A stretch of 64,000 bases of DNA from Olsenella sp. An188 (GCF_002160255.1 NZ_NFKF01000002.1:310001-374000), one strand, 5' to 3'. Shown: positions 7,196 through 17,541, counted from the stretch's first letter. A program made the numbers and translations. Notes: generated by a model from the sequence alone, not told the origin.

Positions 7196-8395
7196 CTAGG
7201 CGAAGCCAGGCCGCCGACGGGGGACCTCCACGCACTGCGCCACCGCGGCCGTGACGTCCTCGTCCGTGAGGACGCTCTCCTCGCGCGCCCAGCTCGCCTC
7301 GCAGACCGCGTGGTCCACGAGCTTGCGGACGCTGCGGGCGTTGGAGAAGCCGCGCGAGGAGCGCAGCCGGTCCATCGCCGGCCCGAGCGCGCGATCGCAG
7401 CGTGTCTCGAAGCCCCGGTCGCGGGCCATGGAGCGAAAGATCTGCCCCAGCTCGTCGCTCGTGTAGTCCGGGAAGTCGATTCGGTAGCCAAACCGGTCGC
7501 GCAGCCCCGGGTTGAGGTCGAGCGTGGCGTCGAGCTGCTCCGGGTAGCCCGCGACGACGCAGACGAAGTCACCGCGGTGCGTGTCGAGCTGGTCGACGAG
7601 GCAGTCGATGGCCTCCTGGCCAAAGTGGGGCGCGCTGGCGATGGAGTAGAACTCGTCGATGAACAGCAGGCCCCCCAGGGCTCGCTCCACGACGGCCTTG
7701 ACCTTGGGTGCGGTGTGGCCCACGTACTTGGCAACGAGGTCCGCCTCGCCGACCTTGACCATCCGGCCCGTGCCGTCGGTGATGCCCAGCAGGTCGAGGT
7801 ACGAGATCAGGCGCGAGGCGAGCTCGCTCTTGCCCGTCCCCGGGTTGCCGGCAAAGACGAGGTGGAAGCACTCGATGGCGCCGCGTCCGTGGCGGGCCAC
7901 GGCGCTCGAGATCTTCTCGAGCGTCTTTCGCTGCTCCTCCATGCCCACGAGCCCCTCGAAGATCTCCCCGGGGCCGGCCGGCGCCCTCCGCTGCCCGGGG
8001 ATCACCTCGTCGATCCAGGACGCCCTGGGCTCCTCGCCCACGAGCTCGCAAAGGATCGAGAGCGTCTCCAGGTCTGCGCGCGCGGGCTCCACGGTCCGGT
8101 AGCACTCCACGCGGTAGGGCGTGTTCTTCTCGATGAGCTCCTTCGGCGAGGCGGGCGCGCCAAAGTCGTCCTGGACGGCAAAGAACGGCACCTCCCAGTT
8201 GCCCTCCTTGTCCTGCATCGCCTCGAGGAAGGTGACGTTGAGCCCGCGGACCTCGCGCACGAAGTCCATGCGCCTCCTGAACTCGTCCCAGCTCTTGCCC
8301 CACCGGTCCCCGCCGGCGGGACCCGGGTCGCCCTTCTCGCCCAGCCTCACGAGGCCGCAGTTGAACGTTGCGTCACGCCATCGCGACCCTCTCAT
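7196..8395 (-). CDS. CbxX/CfxQ-type AAA+ ATPase
   Basis: The 399-residue protein has a unique N-terminal domain (1-145) and a single AAA+ module of the CbxX/CfxQ (EccA-like) type. Walker A is GNPGTGKS (183-190), with Ser in place of the usual Thr. Walker B is LLFIDE (243-248). An arginine-finger region is LRDRFGYRIDFPDY (about 299-312), and sensor-2 is SNARSVRKLVDHA. AGGGAGG lies just before ATG 8395. Known relatives remodel Rubisco or act in type VII secretion; neither Rubisco nor ESX genes are in the window. It is flanked on both sides by small acidic orphan proteins, which are candidate substrates or adaptors. Confidence 0.88.
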   Translation of the reverse strand: MRGSRWRDATFNCGLVRLGEKGDPGPAGGDRWGKSWDEFRRRMDFVREVRGLNVTFLEAMQDKEGNWEVPFFAVQDDFGAPASPKELIEKNTPYRVECYRTVEPARADLETLSILCELVGEEPRASWIDEVIPGQRRAPAGPGEIFEGLVGMEEQRKTLEKISSAVARHGRGAIECFHLVFAGNPGTGKSELASRLISYLDLLGITDGTGRMVKVGEADLVAKYVGHTAPKVKAVVERALGGLLFIDEFYSIASAPHFGQEAIDCLVDQLDTHRGDFVCVVAGYPEQLDATLDLNPGLRDRFGYRIDFPDYTSDELGQIFRSMARDRGFETRCDRALGPAMDRLRSSRGFSNARSVRKLVDHAVCEASWAREESVLTDEDVTAAVAQCVEVPRRRPGFA

Positions 8396-8443
8396 GGTGC
8401 CTCCCTCCGCCGCCTGAGCCTTCGTTGCGCGCGACCGCCGCGC

Positions 8444-8938
8444 CTAGCCGAGCTTGAGGATCTCGGGCAGGGCGTCAAAGCAGACGCGGACCATGCTCGC
8501 GAGAAACTCCTTCAGGACGGCGAGGTTGGCCTCGTCGTATCCGGGGAGGTCCATCTCCGCGTGCATGGTGTCGTCATCGTCGACGCAGAACTTCGCGAAG
8601 CGGTAGCGGGAGTTGAGCTCGCAGGCCAGCTCCAGGGCGCGCGGGCGCCTCTCGTGCGCAAAGGAGACGAGGTCTCGGGTAGAGAGGTGGATCCCACCAC
8701 GCTCCAGCGAGAAGATCCTGGTGTAGACCGTCGTGCCGTCCCCGTCGCCCACCGCGACGGACACGCAGTCGGAGTCGAGCTGGGAGTACTTGATGTTGAG
8801 GCTGTCGAGCAGGCCCTTTACCGCGCTCATGCACGGGCCGGACTTGTCGACCACGCCGAACTCCCTCTTCAGCTGCTCCATGAGCTCCTCGATCTCGTCC
8901 GCGCTCATGCCTTCCAGCGTCTCCTCGATGTCGGTCAT
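8444..8938 (-). CDS. Hypothetical YbjN-like protein, first gene of the AAA+ cassette
   Basis: This 164-residue acidic cytoplasmic protein is not recognised with certainty. It starts with a helical segment (EETLEGMSADEIEELMEQLK). An alpha/beta domain follows, with VYTRIFSLERGGIHLSTRDL, ELACELNSRYRFAKFCVDDD and MHAEMDLPGYDEANLAVLKE. This pattern resembles YbjN-type domains (strand, helix, paired strands, amphipathic helix). GAGAGGAG precedes ATG 8938; the longer frame to 9031 runs into the repeat element. It is the promoter-proximal gene of the cassette, 48 bases before the AAA+ gene. Confidence 0.75.
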   Translation of the reverse strand: MTDIEETLEGMSADEIEELMEQLKREFGVVDKSGPCMSAVKGLLDSLNIKYSQLDSDCVSVAVGDGDGTTVYTRIFSLERGGIHLSTRDLVSFAHERRPRALELACELNSRYRFAKFCVDDDDTMHAEMDLPGYDEANLAVLKEFLASMVRVCFDALPEILKLG

Positions 8939-9018
8939 TTCCGCTCCTCTCTCGCTCTTAACGTGGTTCCAACGTAGTGGCGGGGAGCAGGCCGGGTTGC
9001 GCAACCGCGACGGCGAGA

Positions 9019-9160
9019 GGGGGGGCGGCATCCAAGGAGTGCGGGCTTGGGAGGGCGGTTACGCGTCCGAGTGCGAGGTTCTTCTCGACGCTTGCTCTTG
9101 AGTGCGGTCCGCGGCAAGAAAAAAGCCCGCACCTGTGGAGTGCGGGCGAGAAGTGCGGGC
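9019..9160 (-). repeat. Double-hairpin GTGCGGGC element, copy 2
   Basis: This copy reads on the minus strand. It shows the A-tract hairpin AAAAAAGCCCGCACCTGTGG then AGTGCGGGC, the GAGTGCGG arm, an inverted GAGAAGAACC core (9077-9086) and the second arm CCAAGGAGTGCGGGC. It fills the start of the 470-bp gap between groEL and the AAA+ cassette. The rest of the gap holds the 9180 palindrome and the groEL terminator. No gene is present. Confidence 0.7.
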
Positions 9161-9179
9161 GTTGCGCGGGACCACGGGA

Positions 9180-9207
9180 TTTGACCGCCACTCGAGTGGC
9201 GGTCAAA
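9180..9207. repeat. 28-bp perfect palindrome (CGCCACTCGAGTGGCG core)
   Basis: TTTGACCGCCACT is followed directly by CG and by its exact complement, giving an uninterrupted 28-bp palindrome. A related half (CACCGCCACTCGACTGCGTA) follows at about 9246. A GGCGGTCAAA end also recurs at 23124-23133, linking it to the composite repeats at 23 and 25 kb. Confidence 0.8.
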
Positions 9208-9314
9208 GTCCCAAAACAGGCCGAGAAGAACCTCCAGAAGCCCTTTCACCGCCACTCGACTGCGTATCAACTTCCACCGCAGTCAAGGCCCATCACGCCT
9301 GAACTAAACGAGAG

Positions 9315-9379
9315 GAGGCCCCGGGTTTCCTAAGCAGAGGTTTCGCGAAGCGCACTTCTGCGTGGAAACCCGGGGCCTC
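9315..9379 (-). terminator. 65-nt hairpin with conserved core, after groEL
   Basis: In groEL sense this is GAGGCCCCGGGTTTCC, a 33-nt core, and GGAAACCCGGGGCCTC, a perfect 16-bp outer stem. The core (9331-9363) matches the nfnB copy in nearly every position (ACGCRGAAGTGCRCTTC, then GAAAC and GCTTA), while the outer stem differs completely. It lies 30 bases after the groEL stop, in the same sense orientation, and is the likely terminator of groESL. Confidence 0.75.
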
Positions 9380-9408
9380 CCCGAGTCAGGTTAGTTCAGG
9401 CGTTGAGC

Positions 9409-11389
<1,981 letters not shown>

Positions 11390-11511
11390 GAACCTCCTTC
11401 TGGGGCGCCCGCACGGGCGCGCTTCTGCGGTGCCGACGACTGTGCGCGCACCGCCCTATCCAACGTTCAGAATCATACCCACCCACGCGGACTTATACCA
11501 CCTCGCTAGAA

Positions 11512-11539
11512 AAAATCTTAGTCGCGGCACTTAGATTTT
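11512..11539 (-). promoter_or_regulatory. Palindromic operator candidate upstream of groES
   Basis: AAAATCT, one base, AGT, six bases, ACT, one base, AGATTTT form a 28-bp palindrome about 125 bp upstream of groES, in an otherwise gene-free 290-bp gap. It overlaps where a -35 box would stand for the minus-strand TATAAG at about 11492-11497. It recalls the HspR (HAIR) site, which has AGT-N7-ACT, but the spacer is one base shorter and the outer arms differ. It is not CIRCE. Confidence 0.5.
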
Positions 11540-11679
11540 CTGAGGGCAAGAAGCGCAGGCGAGAAGAACCAGCCGCCTCGCGCCGCCCGCGGGGTCGCAG
11601 CCGCCGCCCGCCGCCTGAGCGCAGCCTGAAGGCAAAACGACTAGCATGGACTCAACGCCTACGACTGGAGGGCCGACCC

Positions 11680-12552
11680 ATGAGGATCCGCACCGCTCTG
11701 ACCGCCGTGACCGCCGTGACCGCCGCGCTCGCGCTCGTTCTTCTCGCCACGGGCTGCAAGGCCCAGACGCAGGAGGCGCCCGCGGCTGACGCCGGCCAGG
11801 ACGAGGCCCCCGCCGCGACCGAGTCGGCCGACGAGTTCACCTCGACCGCGATGGTCGTCACGCTCTCCGACGGCCAGGTCCTCTTTGTAGACCAGGAGAC
11901 CGAGACCCCCTACTACCCCACCCTGCCCGAGGACGCGCCCGAGCTCGCGACCGGCAACGTCGTGCGCGTGACCGGAAACGGCATCATGCTCGAGAGCTAC
12001 CCCGGCCAGTATCCCGGCATCACCAAGGTGGAGGTCGTCGAGGAGGGTGCGCCCGAGGACGCTGAGAAGTACGCCGACCTGGTCTCCCAGCTCGACGCCA
12101 GCCGCGACCCGGCCGACCCGCCCTACGCGACGGTCGAGTACCGCACCGCAGACGCCATTGTCTCCCTCTTCCCGCTGACCTGCAGCTCGACGTGGACCTT
12201 CGAGCAGGACGGGGAGACGCAGACGGTCACCACCGACGCGCCGCACCCCATCCAGTACGAGGCCGAGGGCATGCCCGAGGCCACGGTCGACGGGCCCACC
12301 GAGGTCACTGCCAGCTTTGACGAGCCCGCCGTCTACGTCGACGTGACGCGCTACCTCGAGGCCGACATCTCCGAGGCGGCCGCGGCGACCGGCTCCGTGC
12401 ACGAGCTGAGCGCGAGCGACGTCATCGGGGAGACCATCGACGCGCAGCTCGCGGACGGTGGCGTGACGCTGACCGTCGAGCCCGGCTACCGCTACGCGCT
12501 CGAGGTCAGCTTCGAGCAGGGCATCGCCATGTACGTCTTCACCGTTGCGTGA
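11680..12552 (+). CDS. Lipoprotein with DUF3221-like domain
   Basis: The 290-residue protein has a type II signal peptide: basic start, hydrophobic core and lipobox LLATGC with Cys near residue 26. A small domain (about 55-130; VVTLSDGQVLFVDQ, then GNVVRVTGNGIMLESYPGQY) resembles DUF3221/YobA-like folds. The C-terminal domain (about 150-290) ends GYRYALEVSFEQGIAMYVFT. That domain is shared with the next gene, so the two are paralogues. ATG 11680 follows GGAGGG. The stop TGA lies inside a palindrome. It is probably anchored on the outside of the membrane; its role is unknown. Confidence 0.8.
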   Translation: MRIRTALTAVTAVTAALALVLLATGCKAQTQEAPAADAGQDEAPAATESADEFTSTAMVVTLSDGQVLFVDQETETPYYPTLPEDAPELATGNVVRVTGNGIMLESYPGQYPGITKVEVVEEGAPEDAEKYADLVSQLDASRDPADPPYATVEYRTADAIVSLFPLTCSSTWTFEQDGETQTVTTDAPHPIQYEAEGMPEATVDGPTEVTASFDEPAVYVDVTRYLEADISEAAAATGSVHELSASDVIGETIDAQLADGGVTLTVEPGYRYALEVSFEQGIAMYVFTVA

Positions 12553-12578
12553 CGCGAAGGGACTGTCGCTTCGTGTCA
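12548..12578. repeat. Stop-codon palindrome (imperfect) after first lipoprotein
   Basis: GTGACGCGAAGGGACTGTCG followed by CTTCGTGTCAT is a slightly decayed copy of the perfect palindrome at 13188-13218. Its TGA (12550-12552) is the stop codon of the preceding lipoprotein gene. Confidence 0.8.
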
Positions 12579-12600
12579 TTTGCGTCGCTAGGGGGCTGCC

Positions 12601-13191
12601 ATGGACACAGGAGGCGCAAGGCGCACACGCAGGTTCGTGATTTTCGCCGTGGTCGTCATCTTTGTGCTGACGGTGGGCTCGTGCATAACGCTGCCGCACG
12701 ACCCCTCGGAGGACCCCGACCTGCCCGTGGCTCACGTGGCGGCCAGTGACGCACCGTCCGGAAGCGGCGTCGAGGTCACGACCTTAGACTGCGACTGGAC
12801 CTACTGGAGCAGCGCCAACGGCACCGAGACCCATTTGAGCGTCGAGCAGGTAGAGTCGTACGAATTCTCAATCGACGAAATCCCGAGCGTCACGGCCGGG
12901 ACAGACGGGCGGGTCAGCGTGAGCTTTGACCAGACGCCCGCTGGCGTAACCGCGCGGTGCTGGAGCGAGAAGGACATCGAGGCGTGGAACGCCCTGCCCC
13001 GCCGCGTCCCCCTCATAGGCCCGCTCGTCAGCCTAGTGCAAGGGGCGACCGACTTGCCCGCTGAGGAGGACACGTCCGTTGAGCTGACCGCCGACGGCAC
13101 CGCCCGACTCCGCGTCGAGTCGGGCTACCGCTACGAACTCGTAGCAAGCTTCGACGAGGGCTGGGCGGAGTACGTCTTCACCGTTGCGTGA
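12601..13191 (+). CDS. Paralogous lipoprotein
   Basis: The 196-residue protein has a basic N-terminus, one hydrophobic segment (about 11-27) and a plausible lipobox VGSC (Cys about 28), so it is probably a surface lipoprotein. The end GYRYELVASFDEGWAEYVFT closely matches the end of the gene before it, showing a tandem duplication; the N-terminal DUF3221-like domain is absent. AGGGGG precedes ATG 12601. Its TGA stop (13189-13191) is one arm of a perfect palindrome whose other arm holds the nadE stop. Confidence 0.8.
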   Translation: MDTGGARRTRRFVIFAVVVIFVLTVGSCITLPHDPSEDPDLPVAHVAASDAPSGSGVEVTTLDCDWTYWSSANGTETHLSVEQVESYEFSIDEIPSVTAGTDGRVSVSFDQTPAGVTARCWSEKDIEAWNALPRRVPLIGPLVSLVQGATDLPAEEDTSVELTADGTARLRVESGYRYELVASFDEGWAEYVFTVA

Positions 13192-13218
13192 CGCGAAGGG
13201 ACTGTCCCTTCGCGTCAC
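13188..13218. terminator. Perfect palindrome carrying the stops of two convergent genes
   Basis: A 31-bp palindrome has arms GTGACGCGAAGGGAC and GTCCCTTCGCGTCAC around a single central base. TGA 13189-13191 ends the lipoprotein gene and TCA 13215-13217 (TGA on the minus strand) ends nadE. It can fold on either transcript and so may act as a two-way terminator. Related palindromes are at 12548, 24168 and 41482. Confidence 0.8.
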
Positions 13219-15155
13219 AGCTCCTCGAGCTCGGCGAGCCAGAGCGTCGCGCAGGCGTCCGACGGCATGCGCAGGTCGCCGCGCGGACTCACGGCCGCAG
13301 AGCCCACCTTGGGACCGTCGGGCAGGCAGCTGCGCTTGAACTGCTGCGCGAAGTAGCGCCGGTAGAAGACCTTGAGCCAGGAGAGGATCGTCTCGTCGTC
13401 GTACTTCTCGCCCAGGGCGTAGCGGGCCAGGCGGTAGACCTTGCGCGGGCTCGACCCGCGGCGCAGCACCTCGTACAGGAAGAAGTCGTGCAGCTCGTAG
13501 GGGCCCACGAGGTCCTCGGTCCTCTGCGCGATCGTGCCGTCACCGGTGGCCGGCAAGAGCTCCGGCGAGACGGGCGTGTCCAGCACGTCGAGAAGGACGC
13601 GCGCCTCGGCCTCGTCCCCACAGGTGTCGGCCACGTAGCGCACCAGATGGCGCACGAGCGTCTTGGGAACGCCTGCGTTCACCGCGTACATGGACATGTG
13701 GTCACCGTTGTAGGTGGCCCAGCCGAGCGCCAGCTCTGAGAGGTCGCCCGTGCCGATGACGAGGCCACCCTCCTGGTTGGCCACGTCCATGAGGATCTGC
13801 GTGCGCTCGCGCGCCTGGGAGTTCTCGTAGGTGACGTCGTGGACGGACTCGTCGTGTCCGATGTCCGAGAAGTGCTGGCGCACCGCGGCGGCGATGCCGA
13901 CCTCGCGAAGCTCCGCGCCGACGGTGCGGGCGAGCTCGCAGGCGTTGTTGTAGGTGCGGTCGGTGGTGCCGAAGCCCGGCATGGTCACCGCGATGACGCC
14001 GTCGCGCGGAAGCCCCAGCAGGTCGAAGGCGCGCACGGCCACGAGAAGGGCGAGCGTGGAGTCGAGCCCTCCCGAGAGGCCGATCACCGCGCGGCACGAG
14101 CGCGTGTGCGCGAGGCGCTTGACCAGGCCGTGCGCCTGGATGGAGAAGACGTCCTCGCAACGCTCCGCGCGGCGGGCGGCGTCGGTGGGCACGAAGGGGT
14201 GCGGGTCAACGTAGCGGGTGAGCGTGGTCTCGCGCGTGGCCGCGTCCGCGCCCAGCGAGAACGACGCGACCGCATAGCCCGCGGCCTCGGGCGAGGACGC
14301 GCACTCGAAGGTGGACATGCGCGTGCGCTCCTGGGCGAGCAGGCGCACGTCGATCTCGGAGACGGCGCGACCGTCGCCGAAGGGTCTGCCCTCCGCGAGC
14401 AGGCGGCCGTTCTCGGCCAAGAGATCGTGCCCGGAGAAGACGAGGTCCTGCGTGGACTCGCCGGTGCCGGCGCTCGCGTAGACGTAGCCGCAGACGAGGC
14501 GGGCGCTCTGGCCGGACACGAGGCTGCGGCGGTAGTCCGCCTTGCCCACGATGGCGTTGGACGCGCTGAGGTTGCAGATCAGCGTGGCTCCGGCCTGCGC
14601 GTGGGCCGTGGAGGGCGGCGCGGGAACCCAGAGGTCCTCGCAGATCTCTGCCGCCACCACGAGCTCGGGGAGCTCCTCGCAGGTAAAGAGCAGGTTCGTG
14701 CCAAAGAGGGTGTCCTGGTTGCCGGCAAACAGGACGAGCGTGACCTCGTCGGGGCCGGGAACGAAGTGGCGCCCCTCGTAGAACTCGTTGTAGGTGGGAA
14801 TGTGCGTCTTGGGCACGAGGCCGAGGACCTCGCCGCGGGAGACGGCGGCGGCGCAGTTGTAGAGCTTGCCGCCGGCGCGCACGGGCACGCCCACGAGGAT
14901 GAGGGCGGGAAGGTCGGCGGTGCGGGCGGCAAACTCGGCGAGGCCCGCCTCGGCGGCGCGGACGAGCGACTCCTGCCAGAAGAGGTCCTCGCAGGTGTAG
15001 CCCGTGAGCGCGAGCTCGGGCAGCACGATGACGGCCGCACCGTCCTTCTCGGCAGCCTGGCGCGCGGCGGCCACGCAGGCCCCCACGTTGAAGGAGACGT
15101 CCGCGACGCGCACCTCCGGCGTCACCGCCGCGACCTTGACGAACCCATCGACCAT
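13215..15155 (-). CDS. nadE: Glutamine-dependent NAD+ synthetase
   Basis: NadE amidates deamido-NAD to NAD using glutamine. The 646-residue protein has an N-terminal nitrilase-type glutaminase (about 1-290; Glu in VLPELALTG, Lys in [12 protein letters not shown], Cys in AAEICEDLW). A C-terminal ATP-dependent amidotransferase follows, with the P-loop [13 protein letters not shown] and the region [23 protein letters not shown] 15155 follows GAGGAGG; the longer open frame to 15620 runs through repeats and is not coding. It is a single gene, convergent with the lipoprotein pair. Confidence 0.95.
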   Translation of the reverse strand: MVDGFVKVAAVTPEVRVADVSFNVGACVAAARQAAEKDGAAVIVLPELALTGYTCEDLFWQESLVRAAEAGLAEFAARTADLPALILVGVPVRAGGKLYNCAAAVSRGEVLGLVPKTHIPTYNEFYEGRHFVPGPDEVTLVLFAGNQDTLFGTNLLFTCEELPELVVAAEICEDLWVPAPPSTAHAQAGATLICNLSASNAIVGKADYRRSLVSGQSARLVCGYVYASAGTGESTQDLVFSGHDLLAENGRLLAEGRPFGDGRAVSEIDVRLLAQERTRMSTFECASSPEAAGYAVASFSLGADAATRETTLTRYVDPHPFVPTDAARRAERCEDVFSIQAHGLVKRLAHTRSCRAVIGLSGGLDSTLALLVAVRAFDLLGLPRDGVIAVTMPGFGTTDRTYNNACELARTVGAELREVGIAAAVRQHFSDIGHDESVHDVTYENSQARERTQILMDVANQEGGLVIGTGDLSELALGWATYNGDHMSMYAVNAGVPKTLVRHLVRYVADTCGDEAEARVLLDVLDTPVSPELLPATGDGTIAQRTEDLVGPYELHDFFLYEVLRRGSSPRKVYRLARYALGEKYDDETILSWLKVFYRRYFAQQFKRSCLPDGPKVGSAAVSPRGDLRMPSDACATLWLAELEEL

Positions 15156-15264
15156 GGCATCCTCCTCGTAGCCCGCCGGCCTTCCGGCACACGCTGAAAT
15201 CGTATCACGGCCGGAACGGCGGGCGGTCCGGACGCGCCTGGAACCGCATTCGGGGACGCAGGCC

Positions 15265-15316
15265 GCACCTGGGGGCTGCACCTGGGGGCTGCACTTGGGG
15301 ACCGCACCTGAGGAGT
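15265..15316. repeat. 13-bp tandem repeat, four units
   Basis: GCACCTGGGGGCT is repeated twice exactly and then twice with changes (GCACTTGGGGACC, GCACCTGAGGAGT). It abuts the double-hairpin element copy 3 and lies in the 331-bp gap upstream of nadE, which holds no gene. Confidence 0.8.
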
Positions 15317-15437
15317 GCGGCCACAGTTCCGGTCTTGAGACAGCAAGTGCGCGGTTCTTCTCGGCGTATGGCGAGAAGTGCGGGCCGAGGCGAGAAAAAA
15401 GCCCGCACTTCTTGGGTGCGGGCTTCGAGTGCGGGCC
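15291..15437 (-). repeat. Double-hairpin GTGCGGGC element, copy 3
   Basis: Read on the minus strand it has GCCCGCACTCGAAGCCCGCA, then GTGCGGGCTTTTTTCTCGCC, an inverted GAGAAGAACC core (15353-15362) followed by GCGCACTTG, and CCGCACTCCTCAGGTGCGG. Its order of parts is the same as copies 1 and 2. It separates glnQ from nadE and its T-tract hairpin could serve as a terminator. Confidence 0.75.
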
Positions 15438-15486
15438 AAACTTCGAGTGCAGACCAGACCTTGGGCGCGGGCGTCGCGTCGCGCGC

Positions 15487-16257
15487 CTATTCCAGGTAGC
15501 GGGCGAGGAACTCGCGGGTGCGCGGGTGCTCGGGCGCCGAGAAGATCTTCTCCGGCGTGCCCTTCTCGGCGATGACGCCCTTGTCCATGAAGACGACCTC
15601 GTCGGAGACGTTCTTCGCAAAGGCCATCTCGTGCGTGACCACGACCATCGTCATGCCCTCGGCAGCCAGGCGCCGCATGACCTCGAGGACCTCGCCCACG
15701 ATCTCCGGGTCGAGCGCGCTCGTCGGCTCGTCGAAGAGCATGAGGTCCGGGCTCATGCACAGCGCCCGCGCGATGGCGACGCGCTGCTTCTGGCCGCCGG
15801 AGAGGTTGTTGACGTCGGCTCGCGCGAAGTCCGCGAGGCCCACCGCCTCCAGGTGCCCCATCGCCACGCGCTCGGCCTCGGCCTTGTCCATCTTCCCCAG
15901 CGTCACGGGGGCGAGCGTGCAGTTGTCGAGCACGTTCATGTTGTTGAACAGGTTGAAGCCCTGGAAGACCATGCCAATCTTCTCGCGCAGGCGGTTCACG
16001 TCCACGTGCTCGGCGGCGAGGTCAGCCCCGTGGAACCACACGTGGCCGGCGTCGGGCGTCTCGAGCAGGTTGATGCAGCGCAGAAGCGTCGACTTGCCCG
16101 ACCCCGAGGCGCCGATGATCGTCACCACCTGGCCGGGCATGACGTCGAGGTTGATGTCGCGCAGGACCTCAAGGTCGCCGAAGGACTTGCGCAGCCCCTC
16201 GATGCGAACCATCGGCTCTGCGGCACCGGCGGCGCGCGATGCGGAAGCGTTTCTCAT
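15487..16257 (-). CDS. Amino-acid ABC transporter ATP-binding protein
   Basis: This 256-residue GlnQ-type ATPase powers uptake of a polar amino acid from the cytoplasmic face of the membrane. Walker A is [10 protein letters not shown]-loop VFQGFNLF, signature [16 protein letters not shown], Walker [15 protein letters not shown] and switch His in VVVTHEM. It is the last gene of an operon (binding protein, permease, ATPase); the permease stop is 6 bases upstream of ATG 16257. The substrate cannot be read from the ATPase. Confidence 0.93.
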   Translation of the reverse strand: MRNASASRAAGAAEPMVRIEGLRKSFGDLEVLRDINLDVMPGQVVTIIGASGSGKSTLLRCINLLETPDAGHVWFHGADLAAEHVDVNRLREKIGMVFQGFNLFNNMNVLDNCTLAPVTLGKMDKAEAERVAMGHLEAVGLADFARADVNNLSGGQKQRVAIARALCMSPDLMLFDEPTSALDPEIVGEVLEVMRRLAAEGMTMVVVTHEMAFAKNVSDEVVFMDKGVIAEKGTPEKIFSAPEHPRTREFLARYLE

Positions 16258-16263
16258 GATGTC

Positions 16264-17541
16264 CTACCTCCCCTGGCCCCAGCCGCGACGATGCTTCTTA
16301 CCGTTCCGCAGGGGCACGGCGCTGACCTCCTCGGTCTTGACGGGCGTGTCAGACGTGCTGCCCATGACCTCGGCGCTCACGTTGAAGCGGTGCGCAAAGC
16401 GCCCGAGCAGCCACGTGGCCACCATCGTGAGGATGAGGTAGGCAACCGTGGAGATGAGCGCCGTCTGGAACTGCTGGTAGTAGATGCCGGCCACGGTCGT
16501 GGTGGCAAACATCAGGTCGAAGGTGCCGACGACCGAGAGCACCGACGAGTCCTTGATGTTGATGACGAGCTCGTTGGAGAGGCCGGGGATCGCGTACTTG
16601 ATTCCCTGCGGGAAGACGACCTTGGCCATGGCCTGCCACTGCGAGAGGCCCAGGGAGCGCGCCGCCTCGGTCTGGCCCCTGTCGACCGACTCGATGCCGC
16701 CGCGCAGCACCTCCATCATGTACGCGGTCGAGTTGAGCGTGATGGTCACGAGGCCCGCGAGAAACGTCGTCCAGATGCCGTTGATCTGGGTGGTGGTGAG
16801 CGCGGTCATGCGCAGGATGCCAAAGACGCCGTAGTAGATGATCATGGCCTGGACCATCATCGGCGTGCCGCGGACCACCGTGGAGTAGAGCTTGGCAAAG
16901 CCCGAGCCGACGACCTTCCAGAAGCGCACGAAGTCGTTGTCCGGCCGGTCGATGGTCTGGATGCGCGCGAAGACGAGCAGCAGCGCCAGGAAAAACGCGA
17001 TCACGGTACCAAAGACCGCCAGCTCGACGGTGGTGACAAGGCCGGTGAAGAACGTGTCGCGCCCCTGGTAGAGGATGTAGCACATGCTCTCGAGCATGGG
17101 CTCGGGGCGGCGCGGGTCCGCCGAGCTTGCGGCCTGCACGGCGACCTCCCACGCCGACGCCACGCCCATGACCACGCGGTCAACGAAGAGCACGAGCGCG
17201 ATCGCCCAGATCACGTACGAGGCAAAGCGCAGCGCGCGACGGGCGCCCGGACGGGTGAAGGGCGCGGACTCGGCGTAGGTCTTCCAGTGCGTGAGCTTGA
17301 ACAGCAGCGCGACGCCGCTCACCACGAGCCACGCCACGAGCACGTAGTACATCACGAACTCGACGGTGAACGCGTGGGCGAGGAAGCTCATCGCGGGACG
17401 CGGCGAGCTCGAGAGCAGCATGCCAGCGAGGGCGGCCGCGCTCGTGCCCAGAAGCACGTAGCGGTGGTCGTCGCAGAAGAACGAGGCGACGCGGCCACGC
17501 GCTCTTCTCGGCACCTGCTCTCCGGAGGGGGCGGAACCCAT
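16264..17541 (-). CDS. Amino-acid ABC transporter permease
   Basis: This is a 425-residue inner-membrane permease of the His/Glu/Gln/Arg type. The core (about 165-390) has five or so membrane spans. The coupling loop EAARSLGLSQWQAMAKVVFPQG matches the EAA motif, and GTPMMVQAMIIYYGV and ELVINIKDSSVLSVV are further family marks. It is longer than usual (about 220-250 residues), because three additional predicted spans precede the core (about 28-155). A hydrophilic tail ends RNGKKHRRGWGQGR. AAGGAG precedes ATG 17541. Confidence 0.9.
   Translation of the reverse strand: MGSAPSGEQVPRRARGRVASFFCDDHRYVLLGTSAAALAGMLLSSSPRPAMSFLAHAFTVEFVMYYVLVAWLVVSGVALLFKLTHWKTYAESAPFTRPGARRALRFASYVIWAIALVLFVDRVVMGVASAWEVAVQAASSADPRRPEPMLESMCYILYQGRDTFFTGLVTTVELAVFGTVIAFFLALLLVFARIQTIDRPDNDFVRFWKVVGSGFAKLYSTVVRGTPMMVQAMIIYYGVFGILRMTALTTTQINGIWTTFLAGLVTITLNSTAYMMEVLRGGIESVDRGQTEAARSLGLSQWQAMAKVVFPQGIKYAIPGLSNELVINIKDSSVLSVVGTFDLMFATTTVAGIYYQQFQTALISTVAYLILTMVATWLLGRFAHRFNVSAEVMGSTSDTPVKTEEVSAVPLRNGKKHRRGWGQGR

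Noticed and set aside
11390-11510. CIRCE/HrcA operator upstream of groES.
   Set aside because: No TTAGCACTC-N9-GAGTGCTAA or close match is visible; a different palindrome lies further upstream.
15156-15620. Upstream extension of nadE to 15620 as coding.
   Set aside because: It runs through tandem repeats and the double-hairpin element, has no similarity to NadE and bypasses a perfect ribosome site at the chosen start.
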